Source: Apus apus
Taxonomy: Eukaryota; Chordata; Aves; Apodiformes; Apodidae
Reading direction: 5' to 3'
Assembly: GCF_020740795.1 (NCBI RefSeq)
Contig: NC_067299.1
Location: 8,664,001-8,728,000, forward strand
Length of the DNA: 64,000 nt
Shown piece after piece: positions 18,881 to 33,800 of this stretch; position 1 is the stretch's first letter; each line of letters opens with the position of its first letter. Position numbers and translations under genes: made by a program. The notes under the pieces are model-generated. The model made no database searches, was not told the origin of the DNA, and saw only the letters and a list, made by a program, of their open reading frames with translations.

Positions 18881-21800
18881 GCAGCCCCCTGCCTTAACCC
18901 CGCTGATCTCTTTTCCTTAGGACAGCGGTACGTGTCGCGGTGGTCTTTGGGATCCACAGGAGCAGGCGGTTCGGGATGCGCGCAGATGTGTCTACACTTT
19001 GCGGTGTCAGAGCTCAGGAGGGGTGTGGGCGTTTGCCGCAGAAATAGGGCCCCGTTTTCACAGGCTTTCGTGGTGGGTCTGGCTGAATTGGAACCTGAAT
19101 TGGCCTGGACAGGCTGGAGAGTTGGGCGGGGAGAAACCTGAGGAAGTTCAGCGAGGGCAAGTGTAGAGTTTTGCGTCTGGGGAAGAACAAGCCCATGGAC
19201 CAGCACAGGTTGGGGGCTGAGCTGCTGGAGAGCAGGGTAGGAGAAAGGGACCTGGGGGTCCTGGTGGACAGGAGGATGACCATGAGCCAGCAATGTGCCC
19301 TTGTGGCCAAGAAGGCCAATGGATCCTGGGGTGCATTAGAAAGGGGGTGGTTAGTAGGTCAAGGGAGGTTCTCCTCCCCCTCTGTTCTGCCCTGGTGAGG
19401 CCACATCTGGAGTATTGTGTCCAGTTCTGGGCCCCTCAGTTCCAGAAGGACAGGGAACTGCTGGAAAGAGTCCAGGGCAGAGCCACAAAGATGATGAAGG
19501 GAGTGGAACATCTCCCTGATGAGGGAAGGCTGAGGGAGCTGGGTCTCTTGAGCTTGGAGGAGACTGAGGGGTGACCTCATCAGTGTTTATAAATATGTTA
19601 AGTGTGAGTGTCAGGAGGATGGAGCCAGGCTTTGTTCAGTGATGTCCAGTGACAGGACAAGGGGCAGTGGGTGCAAACTGGAGCACAGGAGGTTCCATGT
19701 GAATATCAGGAAAAATTTTTTTGCTGTGAGAGTGACAGAGCCCTGGGACAGGCTGCCCAGAGAGGCTGTGGAGTCTCCTTGACTGGAGACATTCAAACCC
19801 CCCTGGACACGTTCCTGTGTGATGTGCTCTGGGTGCCCCTGCTCTGGCAGGGGGGTTGGACTGGATGATCTTTCCAGGTCCCTTCCAACCCCTGGGATTC
19901 TGAGATTCTGTGATTCTGGTGTTGAAAACCATGTTGTTGTCTTGTTTGCCTGTTTCAGACATAACGTCCTGCCATCCAGAGAAGGTCAGAGCTGTTCTGC
20001 TGAGCTTTGGGGGCTGTTTGTTTTTATCTACTGGTCAGCAAATAAGTCTACTTGTGTTTGAAAATAGAGAAGTAATACAATACAGTAATGTAAAAAACCA
20101 CGTATGCACACAAGGAGAACTTCAGGGCAGTAATGTCAGGCCTGAGTTTACACCATTGTCCTTATCACTGAAGAGTGTTTCTGCTAATTTTTGCAGAGAC
20201 TGCCTGGGCCATGAATTTGGGCTGTAGAGCTTGGAAATGCAGGACAAATAGGCTGGGGTGAAACCTGTGTTTCTAAGCCATGGTTTATAACGGAGCGGTG
20301 TGGGTTGCTTGTGTTTTCTTTCTGTCTCCCAAGATATCTTCTGCTGCCTGTGGTTATGGGTTCACGTTGCTGTCCTCCCACACCACAGACATCACCAAAG
20401 TGTGGGGCATGGGGCTGAACAAGGATTCCCAGCTGGGCTTCCAGAGAAGCAGAAGAGATCGAAGTAAGGATTGAGGGGGGGTGAGGGTGGACAGGGTACA
20501 TGTGGTGTGGGAACCTTTTGAGCCAGGAGGCTTTGTGCAGGGTTGTGCTTGTTTTTTTAAAGAGATGTTACTGGTTTTTTAACTTAGCAGTGCTTTTGTG
20601 TGCTTTGTACTGGAACTGGGCAGGGTGTGATCCCTCCTTGCCTGGATGTAACGTGGCAACTGTTTACTCTGCAGAAGTGTGTGTGTCTGTGTGTTTTGGT
20701 TGAGGTGACTCTGTGGTTTGATACTAAATAAAACGATCTTGGCAAAGTGGCTTGCTCACTTCTCTTGCCTTTGCATCTATAAAGTAATTTCCTTTCCCAT
20801 AGTGATGTTTTTATACAGTCAGTGGAATTTTGTGTGAAGCTGGCAGGGGGGAAGTTATCTTAATACCAGATTGCATCTTGAAGGACAAACATGTTATGCA
20901 GTCATTGTGTCTTTCACCAGGCTCTCAGACACATTGAAGATGATGATTTCTGTGCAGGATATTGCCACCTTCCACTTAAAACATAGGAAAAAGCCAAACT
21001 TACTTCCCTTGTAGAATGACTGGCTCTGACTGAAATAATTCCTCCATAAACAGTGGGGGAAGGCCACATTAAAAGCATTTTTCTTCTTTGCAGTGTGTCA
21101 TGGTGTAATCCACCAAGGTGTGGTGCATCTGACATGGGACAAAGATTGAACTTTGTGGAGGAACAGAAGCAAATTGCACCTCCTGTGCAGGATGCTTATG
21201 TTTTCAGTGGTGCTGCTGTCGTGCAGTGCTGCTGGTGAACTGGAGAGACTTCCAAGTGTGTGTGTGTGCACCCAGCAAGTGTGTGTGCTTGAGCAGCAGC
21301 TGCCACATGAAGGGACCACAGAAGGAGCCTCCTCATGGTTTCTGCTCATTCTCTTAGTTCTGTACCTGCTGATGTCTTGGGAGTGTCTTGTTTTCCAGGG
21401 GGTGATGGTTTTAAACTGGAAGAGGGGAGATTTAGGTTAGACATCAGGAAGAAATTCTTCACTATGAGGACAGGCACTGGAATAGGTTGCCCAGGGAGGT
21501 TGTGGCTGCCCCTCCCTGGAGGTGTCCAAGGCCAGGTTGGATGAGGCTTGTGCAGCCTGGTCTGGTGGGAGGTGTCCCTGCTCATAGCAGGGAGGTTGGA
21601 ACAGGATGATCTTTAAGGTCCCTTCCAAACTTAACCATTCTGTGATTCTGTTTTTGCTGGAGGATCCAGAAACAGGTGAAATTATTTGGCAGTTCAAGCC
21701 TTTCTAAGTAAGGGAGCATTCAGTGTTTGGTAGGATCTGTTGGAAGGTGGGATTGCTGCTGCTCCACCTTTAACTTCCCACAGACAAGCTTCCTGTTGGA

Positions 21801-24800
21801 TGTGCTGCTCAATACTCAAACTTACTTTGCAAACTTACTTTGGTAGCTGGTGGTTCTAAAACTGTGTCCCTGTAGATGCTTCATTTCCAGGGGAATTTGC
21901 AACCTGCTGAGTTTTAGATGCTTGTGTTTCATGCTCTAACCTCAGCTGTTTCTAAGCTACTAATAATTAACTCTCACCTGCCTGCATTAGCCACCTCATT
22001 GTCTGTTTCCTTGGAAATCCTTGAGGCATTGCCAGGGATGACGTGGAGTTCTTCAAGTTACTAAATCTACCTTTTCTAGTACAGCCTGTCATTTCCTTTG
22101 GTAAACATCAGATCTCTCATCCCCATGGGGCCAGGCAAGCTAATGCTTCTTGATTTCCTTTTTTCTGAAAGGGCCTTTAATCTTCTGTTTAAAATACGAA
22201 GCCCTGAGATGTTTTTCTTCACCTCTTGTGCTATCTGCTTGTGATTGCTGCTGTTGCACCTTGTTTGCGAGACCCCCAAGTTGCACAGAGCACTTAGTTT
22301 GTGCTTGGTGTGAAGCTCTCTAGTCATCCAGGGTGGCTGGACACCTGGATGAAGGCCTCGTTTCCCAGTTCTGGCCACCTGAAGCTGTAAGAACATTGAG
22401 CTTCTGGGTGTGGTGGGTTTGATTAGGCAGTGATTATTGCCTCCAGCCATCCCTTTGGCTTTTAACTTCCTCCTGCCCACGAGGACGAGATTTCAGTCAC
22501 CTTTTTCCATTAATATCTGAGCTTTCTAAAATAGATCTGCTTTTGTAGCAAAACAGAAGCGAGTGTGTGTACAACAAAATCAGCAAATATATGATGAGTT
22601 TGCTCTGTGGAAGCTACTGACTTTTTAATTTCTCTCTCTTCCTTAAGCTAAGGGCTATGAATATGTCTTGGAACCATCTCCAATTCCATTACCTCTGGAG
22701 AAGCCTCAGCAGACTCGAGTCTTGCAGGTGTCCTGTGGGAGAGCCCATTCCCTGATCCTGACAGACAGTGAAGGAGGTACAGTGTGACCCCTGCGGGTGA
22801 CAGGGGACACCCTGCTGCACTGGCACTGAAAGCTCTGGAGGAGATTGTCTCCTGTCCTTTGGAGGGCTGTCTGCTCTGCAGGTGTGGTGTGGGCAGTTGT
22901 TTTCCTGGTGGGCCTGCTGTCTGGAGGGAGAGCCCTGGGCTGTGGGCTGTGCCTGGAGCTCTGCTGGGCTCCAGGGAGCTGTGTTGGGAGCTCTTGCACT
23001 GCAAGCATTGCAAAACCATTTGCTTCTCAAGCCCCAGGCCTTGCTGAAGTGCAGCCTCTTTGTCTCGTTCAGCCAGACATGTTTTTGAGTTCAGTTTTGC
23101 TGGCTGTGCCAGCACTCCTGTGTTACTTTCCCCTTGAAGCCCTAGAGTGCTAAGTTTATCAGAGTGATTAATTAACAAGCCTCTGCACAGCAAATCCTGT
23201 GTGTGAATTGGCTCTCCACTTGGAATTCTCTGGTGCAGTGGTGTCAGTGCTGTGCTGAGCCATCCAGTGCTGCTTATCAGTGGGTGAGCTGGTTGGTTGG
23301 TGGATTTAACACTCCTGTGGGAGCACGGATCTATCTCTAAGTCTCCTTGGCAACAGCAGGATGAACTAGGCAATTAATGAAAAACAGCCAGTGGGCTCCA
23401 GGTACTGCAAGAGAATCACCAGGATATTGTTCACATAAATGGATTTTGTCACTTGCATTTAGGTGAACTTGGTCTGAGGAAAGGACATGCCAATTTTTAC
23501 AGTACTGTGTTCCACCTTGCATACTGAGGACTGCATGAAAATGTTTTTTGTACCTGAAAAGAGGCTTTCAGGGGATTGGGCAGCAATAAAACTAGTGCAT
23601 TTTGTCATTGTTTTTCAGTTTTCACCATGGGAAACAATTCTTATGGACAGTGTGGCCGGAAGGTTGTTGACGATGAAATGTACAGGTGAGAATCCAAAGA
23701 TCCTGAACTTCCTCAATGTTAAAAACTTAATTGCAGGAGAACAACCCTACAGAAAAGCCTGGAGGTGGGAAAAATCTGGGAGTAAAAGGGTGCTGTTTGA
23801 GATGAAGGAGTCTGAGAACAGGTTTTTATGCTGCAGGCATCATATAAACAGCCTGGCTCTAAACGCAGGCTGGGCAGGAGCACTCTTCTGACCACAGTCA
23901 CAAAAGACAGGGAGGTGTCAGCAGGTGACAGTTTTCACAGGGTATGGTGAGAAAACCCAGCCTGAGATGATTAGTGTTAGTAATTGCTCTTTCTCCCTTC
24001 AGCCTCTCAGAGTGCAAGTGCTGTTTCAAGGGTGTTAGAAATGCCTTTAGTGATGAACAAGCTGTCCTCTTGTTGAATCTCTCAGCTTACCTGCCTTTGA
24101 ATCTGTAGTGCTTTTAGTTTACAGGGATTTCGTGGGCCACACCACAGCATATTTTCAAAATGCTCTATTATGATCTCAGTGGGTGGTGGGGGAATATGTT
24201 GAAAGTCCCTAACTCTCTGACAGAGCCTAGAAGAGATCTTGCTGATTGCTCTGTGTGATCCACAAGACTTAGCCTGTGGAGTTTAAAACAATAGCTGTCA
24301 TTTAGCTAGCGTTTTTTTTCACCTTAATACTGGAAGTTTGTCATTGGATTGTTCTTGATTCCTGTGAATGAGTGGAATGGGTGCTAACATCACACTGTTG
24401 GTGCTCTGGGATTTAAATCTGGTTCATCTCTAGTTAAGTGCATTGTTTGTGTAGGTGCTGCAGTATTATCTAGAGTCTGTGCTCATTCTAGACTAGGGAA
24501 CCTCTCTGAGGACTGCTCACACCCCCAATTCCTTTGGGAGCTTACATTTAAAAAGTGACAGTTCTTGACTTCTTAAATAAGAGAATGCAAAACTGCTTTT
24601 CCTCTCTGTGCAGTAGTTTTACAGCAGAACTGTGCTCTTGAAACATGTAAGATATCACATGAAAGAATCTCTCTTCTTGTAAGAGCAAAGTGGCTTTCAG
24701 TAAGGCAGGTTGACCTTCACCTTTCCTAGTTGCAGTTCTCTGAAATCCTCTGTGTTGCCTTTTCTCTTCTTGGTGATGTTTGATGGTGTCCAGTGAAAGC

Positions 24801-27800
24801 CACCTGATTCATCAGCTGAAGGAGTTTGACAGCAGAGTTGTCCAGGTAAGAGGACCTGAATCTCTTTCTGAAGGTGGATTGAAAACTGGCTGAGCAGCTG
24901 AGTCCAGAGGGAGGTAATCAGCAGCATAAAGACATCTCCACTAATGATCTGGATGATGGGGCAGACTGTGCTCTCAGCAAGTTTGCAGATGACATAAAGC
25001 TGGGAGGAGTGGCTGGTACCAGAGGGTGGTGCTGCTGGCCAGAGTCTGGAGGAATGGGCTGGCAGGAACCTCCTGAAGTTCAACAAGGGGAAGGACAAAG
25101 TCCTGTACTGGGGGAGGACCAGCCCCAGACACCACTGTCTGCTGGGGCCACCCAGCTGGGAAGCAGCTCTGCAGAAAAGGCCCTGGGGGTCCTGGTGGAT
25201 ACCAGGTGGACCATGAACCAGCAGCATGCTCTTGCTGTAGGGAAGGCAAATGGTATCCTGGGCTGCAGTAGGGAGAGGACCCTTGCCAGCAGGTCAAGGG
25301 AGGTGGACCTTCTCTTTGACTCAGCACTAATGAGGCTGCACTTGGAACGTTATGTCCTTTTTGGACTCCCTGGTACAAGAGAGGTAGGAACATACTGGAG
25401 AGAGTCCAAGGAGGAGCAGTTAAGGTGATGAAGGAACTGGAGCATCTCTCCTGTAAGGAAATGCTGAGAGTGCTGGGACTGTTTAGCCTGGAAAAGGGAA
25501 GGCTGGGGGGAGTATCTTGGCAATGAACATAAATACCTGATGGGAGGGTGCAAAGAAGATGGTGCCCAGTATAAGGACAAGAGGCAGTGGGCACAAACTG
25601 GAGCACAGGATGATCCCTTTGAACATCAGGAAACACTTCTTTGCTGTGACTGAGCACTGGCACAGGTTGCTCAGTGAGGGTGTGGGGTTTCCCTCCTTGG
25701 AGGAGTCAAAAGCTGTCTGGACATGGTCCTGGACAACATACTGTAGGTGACCCTGCTTGAGCCAGGGGGGTTGGACCAGATGATTTCCAGAGGTCCCTTC
25801 CAACCTCAACCAGTCTGTGATTCTGTAATGGGGAAAAAAACCCCAGTATGCAAATAATTAATTGAAGCTTTTTGAACTGATGAGGCAGTCTGCTATATTT
25901 GTGCTTACAAAATGCAAGGTGGCATCTTGCTCCCTGTCTCTGCAGAGCAGTTGGAACTGACAGTGCAGGGTCTGAACTTCCTGAAGCCTTTGCTGGGAAT
26001 GTCAGTGCAGTGTTTGCTTGATTCTAGGTAACACCTGCAAGCAGGGAGGTCTTTCTGATGCCTCATCTCCTCCTGTTTTCTTGCTCTTGTTACCCTTTGG
26101 AACTTAAATCACTTGAGCTGTTTTATTTTGAATTTTGTTTCCCTGTTTCAAAAGTGAGCTGTGAGACTGTCCAATTAGGCTAGCCAGCAGTTCCCTGGGG
26201 CAGGCATCAGGAGAGCAGGGGCCTGCAGAGCAGCATAAATGCCACAATCTGCACATGGCTGCACATTTCTAGGCATAGGAGCAGTTCACTAGTGTCTGCA
26301 CCACTGTAGCAGTATTCTGTGGGCAAATGTTGCTCCTGCTCCATACAGCACCCCAGAAAGCAGGGTTCAGTTTCTTAGGTGTGATGTTTTGAATGAGGCT
26401 TGTAAACTTCTGTTGGGATTTTTCATTATTTTTTCAAGGGGATTGAGTAGTTGGAATCTGTTTGTGCTTTGACAGAAGTGACTAATTGTGCTTAATATTC
26501 TTGGTAGTCAGTCCTAACTTCTGGATCCCTTTAATCTTTGCCTAATTTTTAGTGTCTGCTTTTTGAAGGTCTTGGCTGTAATTCATGCCAAGGCTGTGGC
26601 AGACATGATTGCTAGTTGAACATAAATGTCAATTTGAGAACAGATGTGTTCCTTGAGCATGGCAAGGAATCAATAGCAGTTTGTAGCTGGCAGTGAGAGC
26701 CATGTGGTAGCTCTCTGGGAAGGGAGATCTCCTATTTACTCTTGGCTGTTGTGTTGTGCTGCACTGTTAAATTCAGCTTTCTGTTAACCAGGCCCTGTTT
26801 TGGATTTCAGAACAGATCAGCTGCCCCATGGCTTCCCACAAAGACAGTTCTGTTTTCTTGGCTGTTCTTAGCCTTCCCTTTCTGTAGGGCCATTGCATCT
26901 GGAGAGAAAGGGCAGAATCTGAGCTGATGGGCATCGCAGAGGATCACCGCTCAATTTTTCTGCCAGTGATGCTTCATTAATCAGTTCTGAACATGTGGCC
27001 TTTCCTGACCAGCTCTGGCTCTTTGTTTGTGTGCAGGTTGTGTGTGGGCAGGACCACAGTCTCTTTAGAACCAAGAAAGGTGCAGTCTATGCATGTGGAT
27101 GGGGAGCTGATGGACAAACAGGTAGGAGCTCAGCTCAGCTGTTACTCCAGTGGATTGATGAATGTAGCCAGCTCTCCTCATTCAGGAGTGTATTTGTCAT
27201 GCATGTGTGGGCAGAAAGGGGCTGGTCTGCTTCCAGCTGTGTGCAGATGTTCTCAATACTCTTGTGTAACCAAACTGAGACAAACCAGTTTCTTTTTGGA
27301 GGAGCTTGAGGATGCCACGCTGGCAGTCCAAGCAGTCGGAGAAGAATGTGCTCTGTGAAGGGCTGTGGAAGTGGCATGGGCAGGGGAGCTCCTTGGCTCT
27401 GGGCAGGCTTTGCCTTCCCAGTTTTGGTTGCAGTGTCTGCTCTGCTTCTTGCTCCTTTGGAACTGACAGAGACCTTCAGCAGCCACTGCAGTCTTAGCAT
27501 AGGATCTTTGGCCGGGACCTTTTTCTGGTCACCCCTGCTGCCAGAGGACTTCCAGTCCCTTCCTGCTGTGTAGTCCTGCTGCTCCTGGAGCTGGGCTCTT
27601 AGGCATTCCATAGCCCATCTTGTTTGTCATCTACACCCTGGCCTCTTGTCCTGGCACCTGTTTGTCATGTGAAGTGTTTGCTTCCCAGCCTCTTCTGCCA
27701 CTTCACCTGCTGTTGTCTTAAGCTGGTTGCAGTGTGGTGCTGTCACTCCTTGTTGCTCTGCTCTCCTTGCAGAAGACAGGGTACAGCCACTTTCTGAAGC

Positions 27801-30800
27801 TTCACCTCTGCCAGGATACCTGCCTAGCTTGGTCACTTTGGTCCATGCAGACAAGAGAGTTGAAGCCCTAGACTGTTCTCCAGGTGTGACTGTATGAAGT
27901 CATTTTGTACTCAGGAGAGGTGACTTTGGCTGGTAGAACTGGTGTTTGTGTCTGCTTGTCCATTGCAGCTGGTGGGTAAGAGATAAGGACAGAAAGATCT
28001 CTTTTGGAGGGAGGGTTATAAAATGACAAAATGGTGCTCTGTAGGTGTTAAAAATATGTCTGGACAAGAATTCATCATCTCTCTATTTTTTTTCCTTTCA
28101 GGGCTTGGACACTACAACATCACCAGTGTTCCTACTAAGCTGGGTGGTGACATTGCTGGAGTAAACATCATCCAGGTCTCTTCCTATGGGGACTGCTGTC
28201 TGGCTGTTTCAGATGAAGGAGATGTCTTTGGCTGGGGAAATTCGGAATACTTGCAGTTGGCATCTGTCACAGAAACCACCCAGGTCAGCTGGCCTGGGGG
28301 CCTGTTGTTACATGTTTCAGTTCAGCTGCTGTGCTTAGCAGCTGTAGAGATGACACCTCTCTCTGCTCAGGGGGCATGTGACAGGAGTGGAAATTGATTT
28401 CAGCTAGCACCACCAGCAGGATGGGTTTACCTGTGCTGACCAAACCCACCTGGGTGAAGTGTTTGTACAGCTCCAGGGCAGCATGTTTCCCAGCTGTTGA
28501 TAGGCAAAGGCTTGTGTTACCTCACCCCACTTTGTGAGCCTGTTATAAAGGAAGAGTTCACCCCGTGCTCTCCTTCCACATCCCATGGCCCTCCTACCAA
28601 CCTGAGCTCCAGTGCTTGTGCTGGTTTCAAGACAGGAATTAGTCTTTTGGTTGAGAGAGCCCAGAGGAGGCCACAGAGATGATCCAAGTGCTGGAGCAGC
28701 TCTGCTCTGGAGACAGGCTGGGAGAGTTGGGGTGTTCAGCCTGGAGAAGAGAAGGCTCCAGGGAGACCTTAGAGCACCTTCCAGTGCCTGAAGGGGCTCC
28801 AGGAAAGCTGGGGAGGGACGTGGGACAAGGGCAGGGAGGGATGGGATGAGGGGTTATGGATTAAAACTGGAAGAGGGGAGATTTTAATTTAGACACGAGG
28901 AGGAAATTCTTTAGTGTGAGGGTGGTGAGACCCTGGCCCAGGTTGCCCAGGGAAGCTGTGGCTGCCCCATCCCTGGCAGTGTTGAAGGGCAGGTTGGATG
29001 GGGCTTGGAGCAGCCTGGGCTGGTGGGAGGTGTCCCTGCCCATGCAGGGGGTTGGAACTGGATGATCTTTAAGGTCCCTTCCAACCCAAACCAGTCTGTG
29101 ATTCTGTGATTATACAGAGTTTCAAGTGCTGCTGCTTTGAGCATGGGGTTGGTCCAGGTGACCCTTGGAAGTCCCTTCCAATCAACCTGTATGTTGGTGA
29201 ACTTTTCACAAACAACCTTACTGGGTTTATAGATGAGTCCCAAACAAATCCCAGTGTCTGACAGAGAAGATTTTTGGAGCAAACCTATGTGGGGCAAAAA
29301 TATAGTCCTGACTGGACACCAAGCATTGTAGCACTGAGGTAATTAGATGGTCTTCTCTCACAATTAGTGTAAGAAATGGAGTCAGGCAGTTAATTAATAC
29401 TCAGGCTGTTCTTGGCAGAATGCTAAGAGCAAACAATTGCAGTAGTGTGGCTTTAGTGAAATGTGCTTTTGTTTTCCATGCCTCTCCTGAGGTCTCCTGA
29501 ATGTTGGGCTAGTGACAGAGCCAGCAGACCTGAGGACAGGGACCAGGTGCAGCAGGGCAGTAGTTTCCTAGCTGGGTGCTCAGTGGAGGTCGGAGGGGTC
29601 TGAAATGGCTAAATGGTACATTCACCAAAGCAGGAGTTTTAGACACAATAGATAAAGTCCCCAGGGTGGAATAGCAGAGCTAGATTGTCTGTGGAACCCA
29701 AGGTCGCTGCTGACATGTAGCCAGGTAGGTTTCTGCTGGATTGAACTGTACCAAATTAGAGTGATTTTCTTAGGTTTTTTATTTTTTCCCATGTATGTTC
29801 AAAAATGCCACAGCAGACCAAGTGGGGGTGATCTGGTGAAAATGTGCAAATATGCTCACCTGTTGACTTTCCCATTGTCTGACTTACAGAGTCAGGAATA
29901 TAAGCAGACCTCAAGCATTCCCAGTTTGGTTGCCATGCCTGTAAGCTTTCCAGTGTGTGCATTTTTCCACTCTGCACTCAGCCTTAATGAATTTTTAGTC
30001 TTGGGACTTGCATTCATTGTTATTCAGGCAGTAAAGGTTGTCTGTATCAAGTTCAGTGTGTGTAAGCTCTGACCAGAACCAGAGAAGAAGTTGAAGCTGT
30101 ATGTCTAATTAGCATTTTATTACCTGGTATCTAATGACTGTCTTGCAACCTCCTACAGGTGAATGTTCCCAGACATTTGCCATTCAAGATTGGGAAGATA
30201 AAGGAGGCTGCCTGTGGAGGGACTGGCAATGTTGTGCTAACAGGTGAGTTCACTGTTCCAATCCTCCTCTTCAGTGCAGAGCCATGTGTGTGACACCCTG
30301 GAGCAAGCCTCTAGGATGGCCTAGAGCAGATCCCACAGGAACATGTCCAGCTGGGTTTGGAATGTCTCCAGGGATGGACACTCAACTCCCCTGGGCAGCC
30401 TCAGCGCCCTGTTACCTCAGAGTAAAGAAGTATTTACTCATATTCAGGTCAAACCTCCTGTGCTCCAGTTTGTGCCCATTGCCCCTTGTCCTGTCACTGG
30501 ACACCCCTGAGCAGAGTCTGGCCCCATCCTCCTGACACCCCCTGGAGATACTGATCAGTACTGATCAGATCCCCCCTCAGCCTCCTTGTCTCCAGCTGAA
30601 CAGCCCCCTCTCTCCCAGCCTTTCCTCACAGGCAGATGCTCCAGCCCCTCATCATCTCAGTGCCCTGTGTTGGACACTCTCCAGTAGCTCCTTGTCCTTC
30701 TTGAGCTGGGGAGCCCAGAACTGCACACAGGGCTCCAGGTGAGGCCTCCCCAGGGCAGAGTAGAGGGGCAGGAGAACCTCCCTGACGTGCTGGTCACACT

Positions 30801-33800
30801 CCTCTTGGTGCCCCCCAGGATGGGACTGGCCTCTTGGCTGTGAGGGCACATGGCTGGCTCATGGTCAGCCTGTTGTCCACCAGGACTCCCAGCTCTTTAT
30901 TTCCCCAGAGCTGCTTTCCAGCAGGTCACCTCCTAACTTGTACCAGTGCATGGGGTTGTTCTTCCCCAGATAGAGCACTCTACAGTTGCCCTGGGCAGCA
31001 GTGCATTCTGAGAGCAGGGAAGCTCTGCAGCTGCCTTCTCAGCAGGGCTGGGTTGGGTTGGGTTGCCAGTGGCCAGGGGAGCACAACTTCAGGGTCAGGA
31101 GTGGGGGAGAGGATTGTGCTGCTGCTATGAAGGATCATCCCAAGGAAGACATTCATATGTATGGATGTGGTTGTTTTGAGGACAAGACATTTAAGCTCCT
31201 AGCATGAAAGGAGCAGAGCTAACAGACAAGCAACTTTGCCCTGTTTTATCCTGTCCCAGTGCTGCCCTTCCCAGGTACCCAGCTTCAGGGGATGCCAGGC
31301 AGAGCCCCCAGCCCCCTGGCTGTGCCTCAGAGGAAGGGCACTGATAACAAAACACTCAACCCCTGTCCCATCAGTCAGTAGGATGAAGTATTTGATCCAG
31401 CCCATGTCACATTGGCATTATTTCCCCATGAAAGTTTTGCCTCTGAAGCTTGCTTAGCTTCCAGAGCTTTGGAAAAAAATGAAAGCATTTGGATGGGGAT
31501 GGATTTTTTTGCTAATTTTAAGTAATCAGAAGGTGCTAGACTGCTCTGGGAGGAAGGCAGACATCCCTTTGGCTCTGATTAACTCTCGGTCGTGGCATGA
31601 ACTTCACAAGCACAGGCTTTCTTACAGAATGTGTTCTTCTTTTAATGCAGAAGAAGGAAATGTTTTTGTCTGGGGATATGGAATTCTTGGGAAAGGACCA
31701 AACCTAATAGAGACAGCAGTGCCAGAGATGATCCCACCCAGTCTTTTTGGCTGGTCAGACTTCAACCCGTCCGTCCGCGTTGCTCGTGTTCGCTCAGGAC
31801 TCAGCCATTTTGCAGCACTTACAAGTAAGTTTCTAGTCCCACTGTCCTGGAGAAGCTGTGAAATGTTCCTGCTGTGTTAGTGGCAGCTGAAAGAAAGCAA
31901 ACCAAAAAAACAGCTGCCATCTTTAAACTTTTAAACCACCCTGGGATGCAGCAGGAGGGGCCAGCAGCACATCTCCAGGTGTCAGGAATTGCTGTGATGA
32001 GGCTTGTTACAATGTGAAAATGTGGCTATTACATACCTGTCAGTTTTAGAACTAGCTTATAGTTTAATTAAGAAATTGTTATTCTAAAGCAAACAAAAAT
32101 TTTCTCTGAAACAGGAAACCCAGGAAGGCTTTTTCATTTCCTTGTACAGAATAAGTTAGTTGCACTTTGGAAGCAGCAGGAATTTGTGTTTGTAAATGGA
32201 CAAACCAGCACTGAGAGTCGAAGTCAGAGGTGGATGTCAGGGGTTCCTTGGCTCTTCTGACCTGCTCAGTTAGCAATCAAACCTGCACCTTTAATGTGCA
32301 CAGGGTATGAGCACCATGGACTCGAGTCCAGCCTGTAAAGGAAGCTCTGCATGTGAAGGTCACTGGAAAGGGGGCAGCAGTGCAGAACACCCATGGGCTG
32401 GGTAGTGGCAGTGAGTGCACTCCTGAGCAGAGCCAGCTGCCAATGTGCTTGGTCCTTCTGGGGGAAGTGGCACATGTGGTCACTCAGGTCACAGGGTGCT
32501 CCTCACTGGTCTCCCCCTGGCAATCAGGAAGTAGAAACTGCCCTCCCATTAAAGTGCTGATGGTGTGGATCGTTTTGGTTGTCTCTTCTGGGGGGCTAAT
32601 CTTAACACTTCTGAGATGTCCATGTTTGGCTGCAACTCTGCTGAGCACACATTGTTTCTTTTCCCCAGTTGCCATGAGAAGGTCACTTCTGTCAGGCAGC
32701 TGAATAACCAGTCCCCAGGTGATGGCTTGGGATGGATTTCCCTGCCATGTGCTGTGCTGGTAGCTGACATGGGTCAGCTGTAGTTGTCTTAACTTCCAGC
32801 ACAAATGATTCACTTCACCACAAACGATTCCTTGGAATGATTTCTGCTCTACTCTTTCTTCAAATAAAATTCCAAAGCAAGAGCTGTAAGAGGGGGAAGC
32901 AAAGATTTGTGCCCAGAACTTGCTGCTTGTCCTGCTCATTAGGCATCATTTTCCCCAAGCACCAGTACAGTTATTGCACTTGGAGCTGAACTGGATAGCT
33001 TTTGTGCTGTGTCTATAACCCTTTACACTCCCAGAAGCACTGTAAGCCACACTTGTCAGCATCACACATAGAATTCTTCCTTTTTAATGACTCTGCCCTG
33101 GTTTTTAATTCTTTTTATTCTTTTTTTTTTTTAACTGTATAGACAGAGGAGAGCTGTTTGTATGGGGCAAGAACCTAAGAGGGTGCCTAGGAACTGGAAG
33201 AAAGGAAGACCAGTATTTCCCATGGAGGGTAAGGATGGAAGTATTACCAAGAGTATATTCTTTAGCTAGTCTTTGTTATCCTGAGGGCAAGAAACATCAT
33301 ATGCTGCATAGTTTTGCTGAGTAATTTTGAAAGATGTGGAAGCCTTAGCTGGCTGTAGAACTGCTTTGTTTGCCAGAGATCCTTGCCTAGTCTGCTTAGG
33401 GTTGAAGGAGCTCAGTAAATTTTGGGAGTCTTCTGGTTCTGCTATTTCAGTAGAGATTTCAGATCCCAAAGCAAGATCTGGTACTGTGCCATCACTTCTC
33501 AACAGTTTTTCCCTTCCTTCTGTCCCCAGTCTTCTGAAACCTGCTACCCCCTTCCTGCCTCTTCCCTCCCCTTCTCACCTGCTGCTTCCCTTATGTAAAG
33601 AAAACCACTAGTATTGGTCATCTGTGACTCAAAATATTGGCATTACACATCTAAATGAGGTGAAGGTTTTGGTTGTGGTGGTCAGGCTGTCATGGCAGCA
33701 GGTCCTTAGGCAGTGGGCTGCCTTCTGCTCCTCTCCCAGGTCAAGCAGCTGTGGTGGTGGTTGCAGGAGGAGATCCTGAGCCCCTGCACTGTTTTCATAG

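Noticed and set aside
17507-19293. Long minus-strand frames (398 and 500 codons) and a 313-codon plus-strand Gly-Leu frame
   Set aside because: All arise from the six-base repeat, which keeps most frames free of stops, and some run on through the GC-rich RCC1L promoter. There is no family resemblance, and the compositions are pure repeat translations (Lys-Pro-Arg-Pro, Asn-Pro-Asp-Pro, Gly-Leu).
25009-25428. 139-codon frame and its neighbours in RCC1L intron 5
   Set aside because: It is the decayed end of a CR1 reverse-transcriptase frame, broken by indels.
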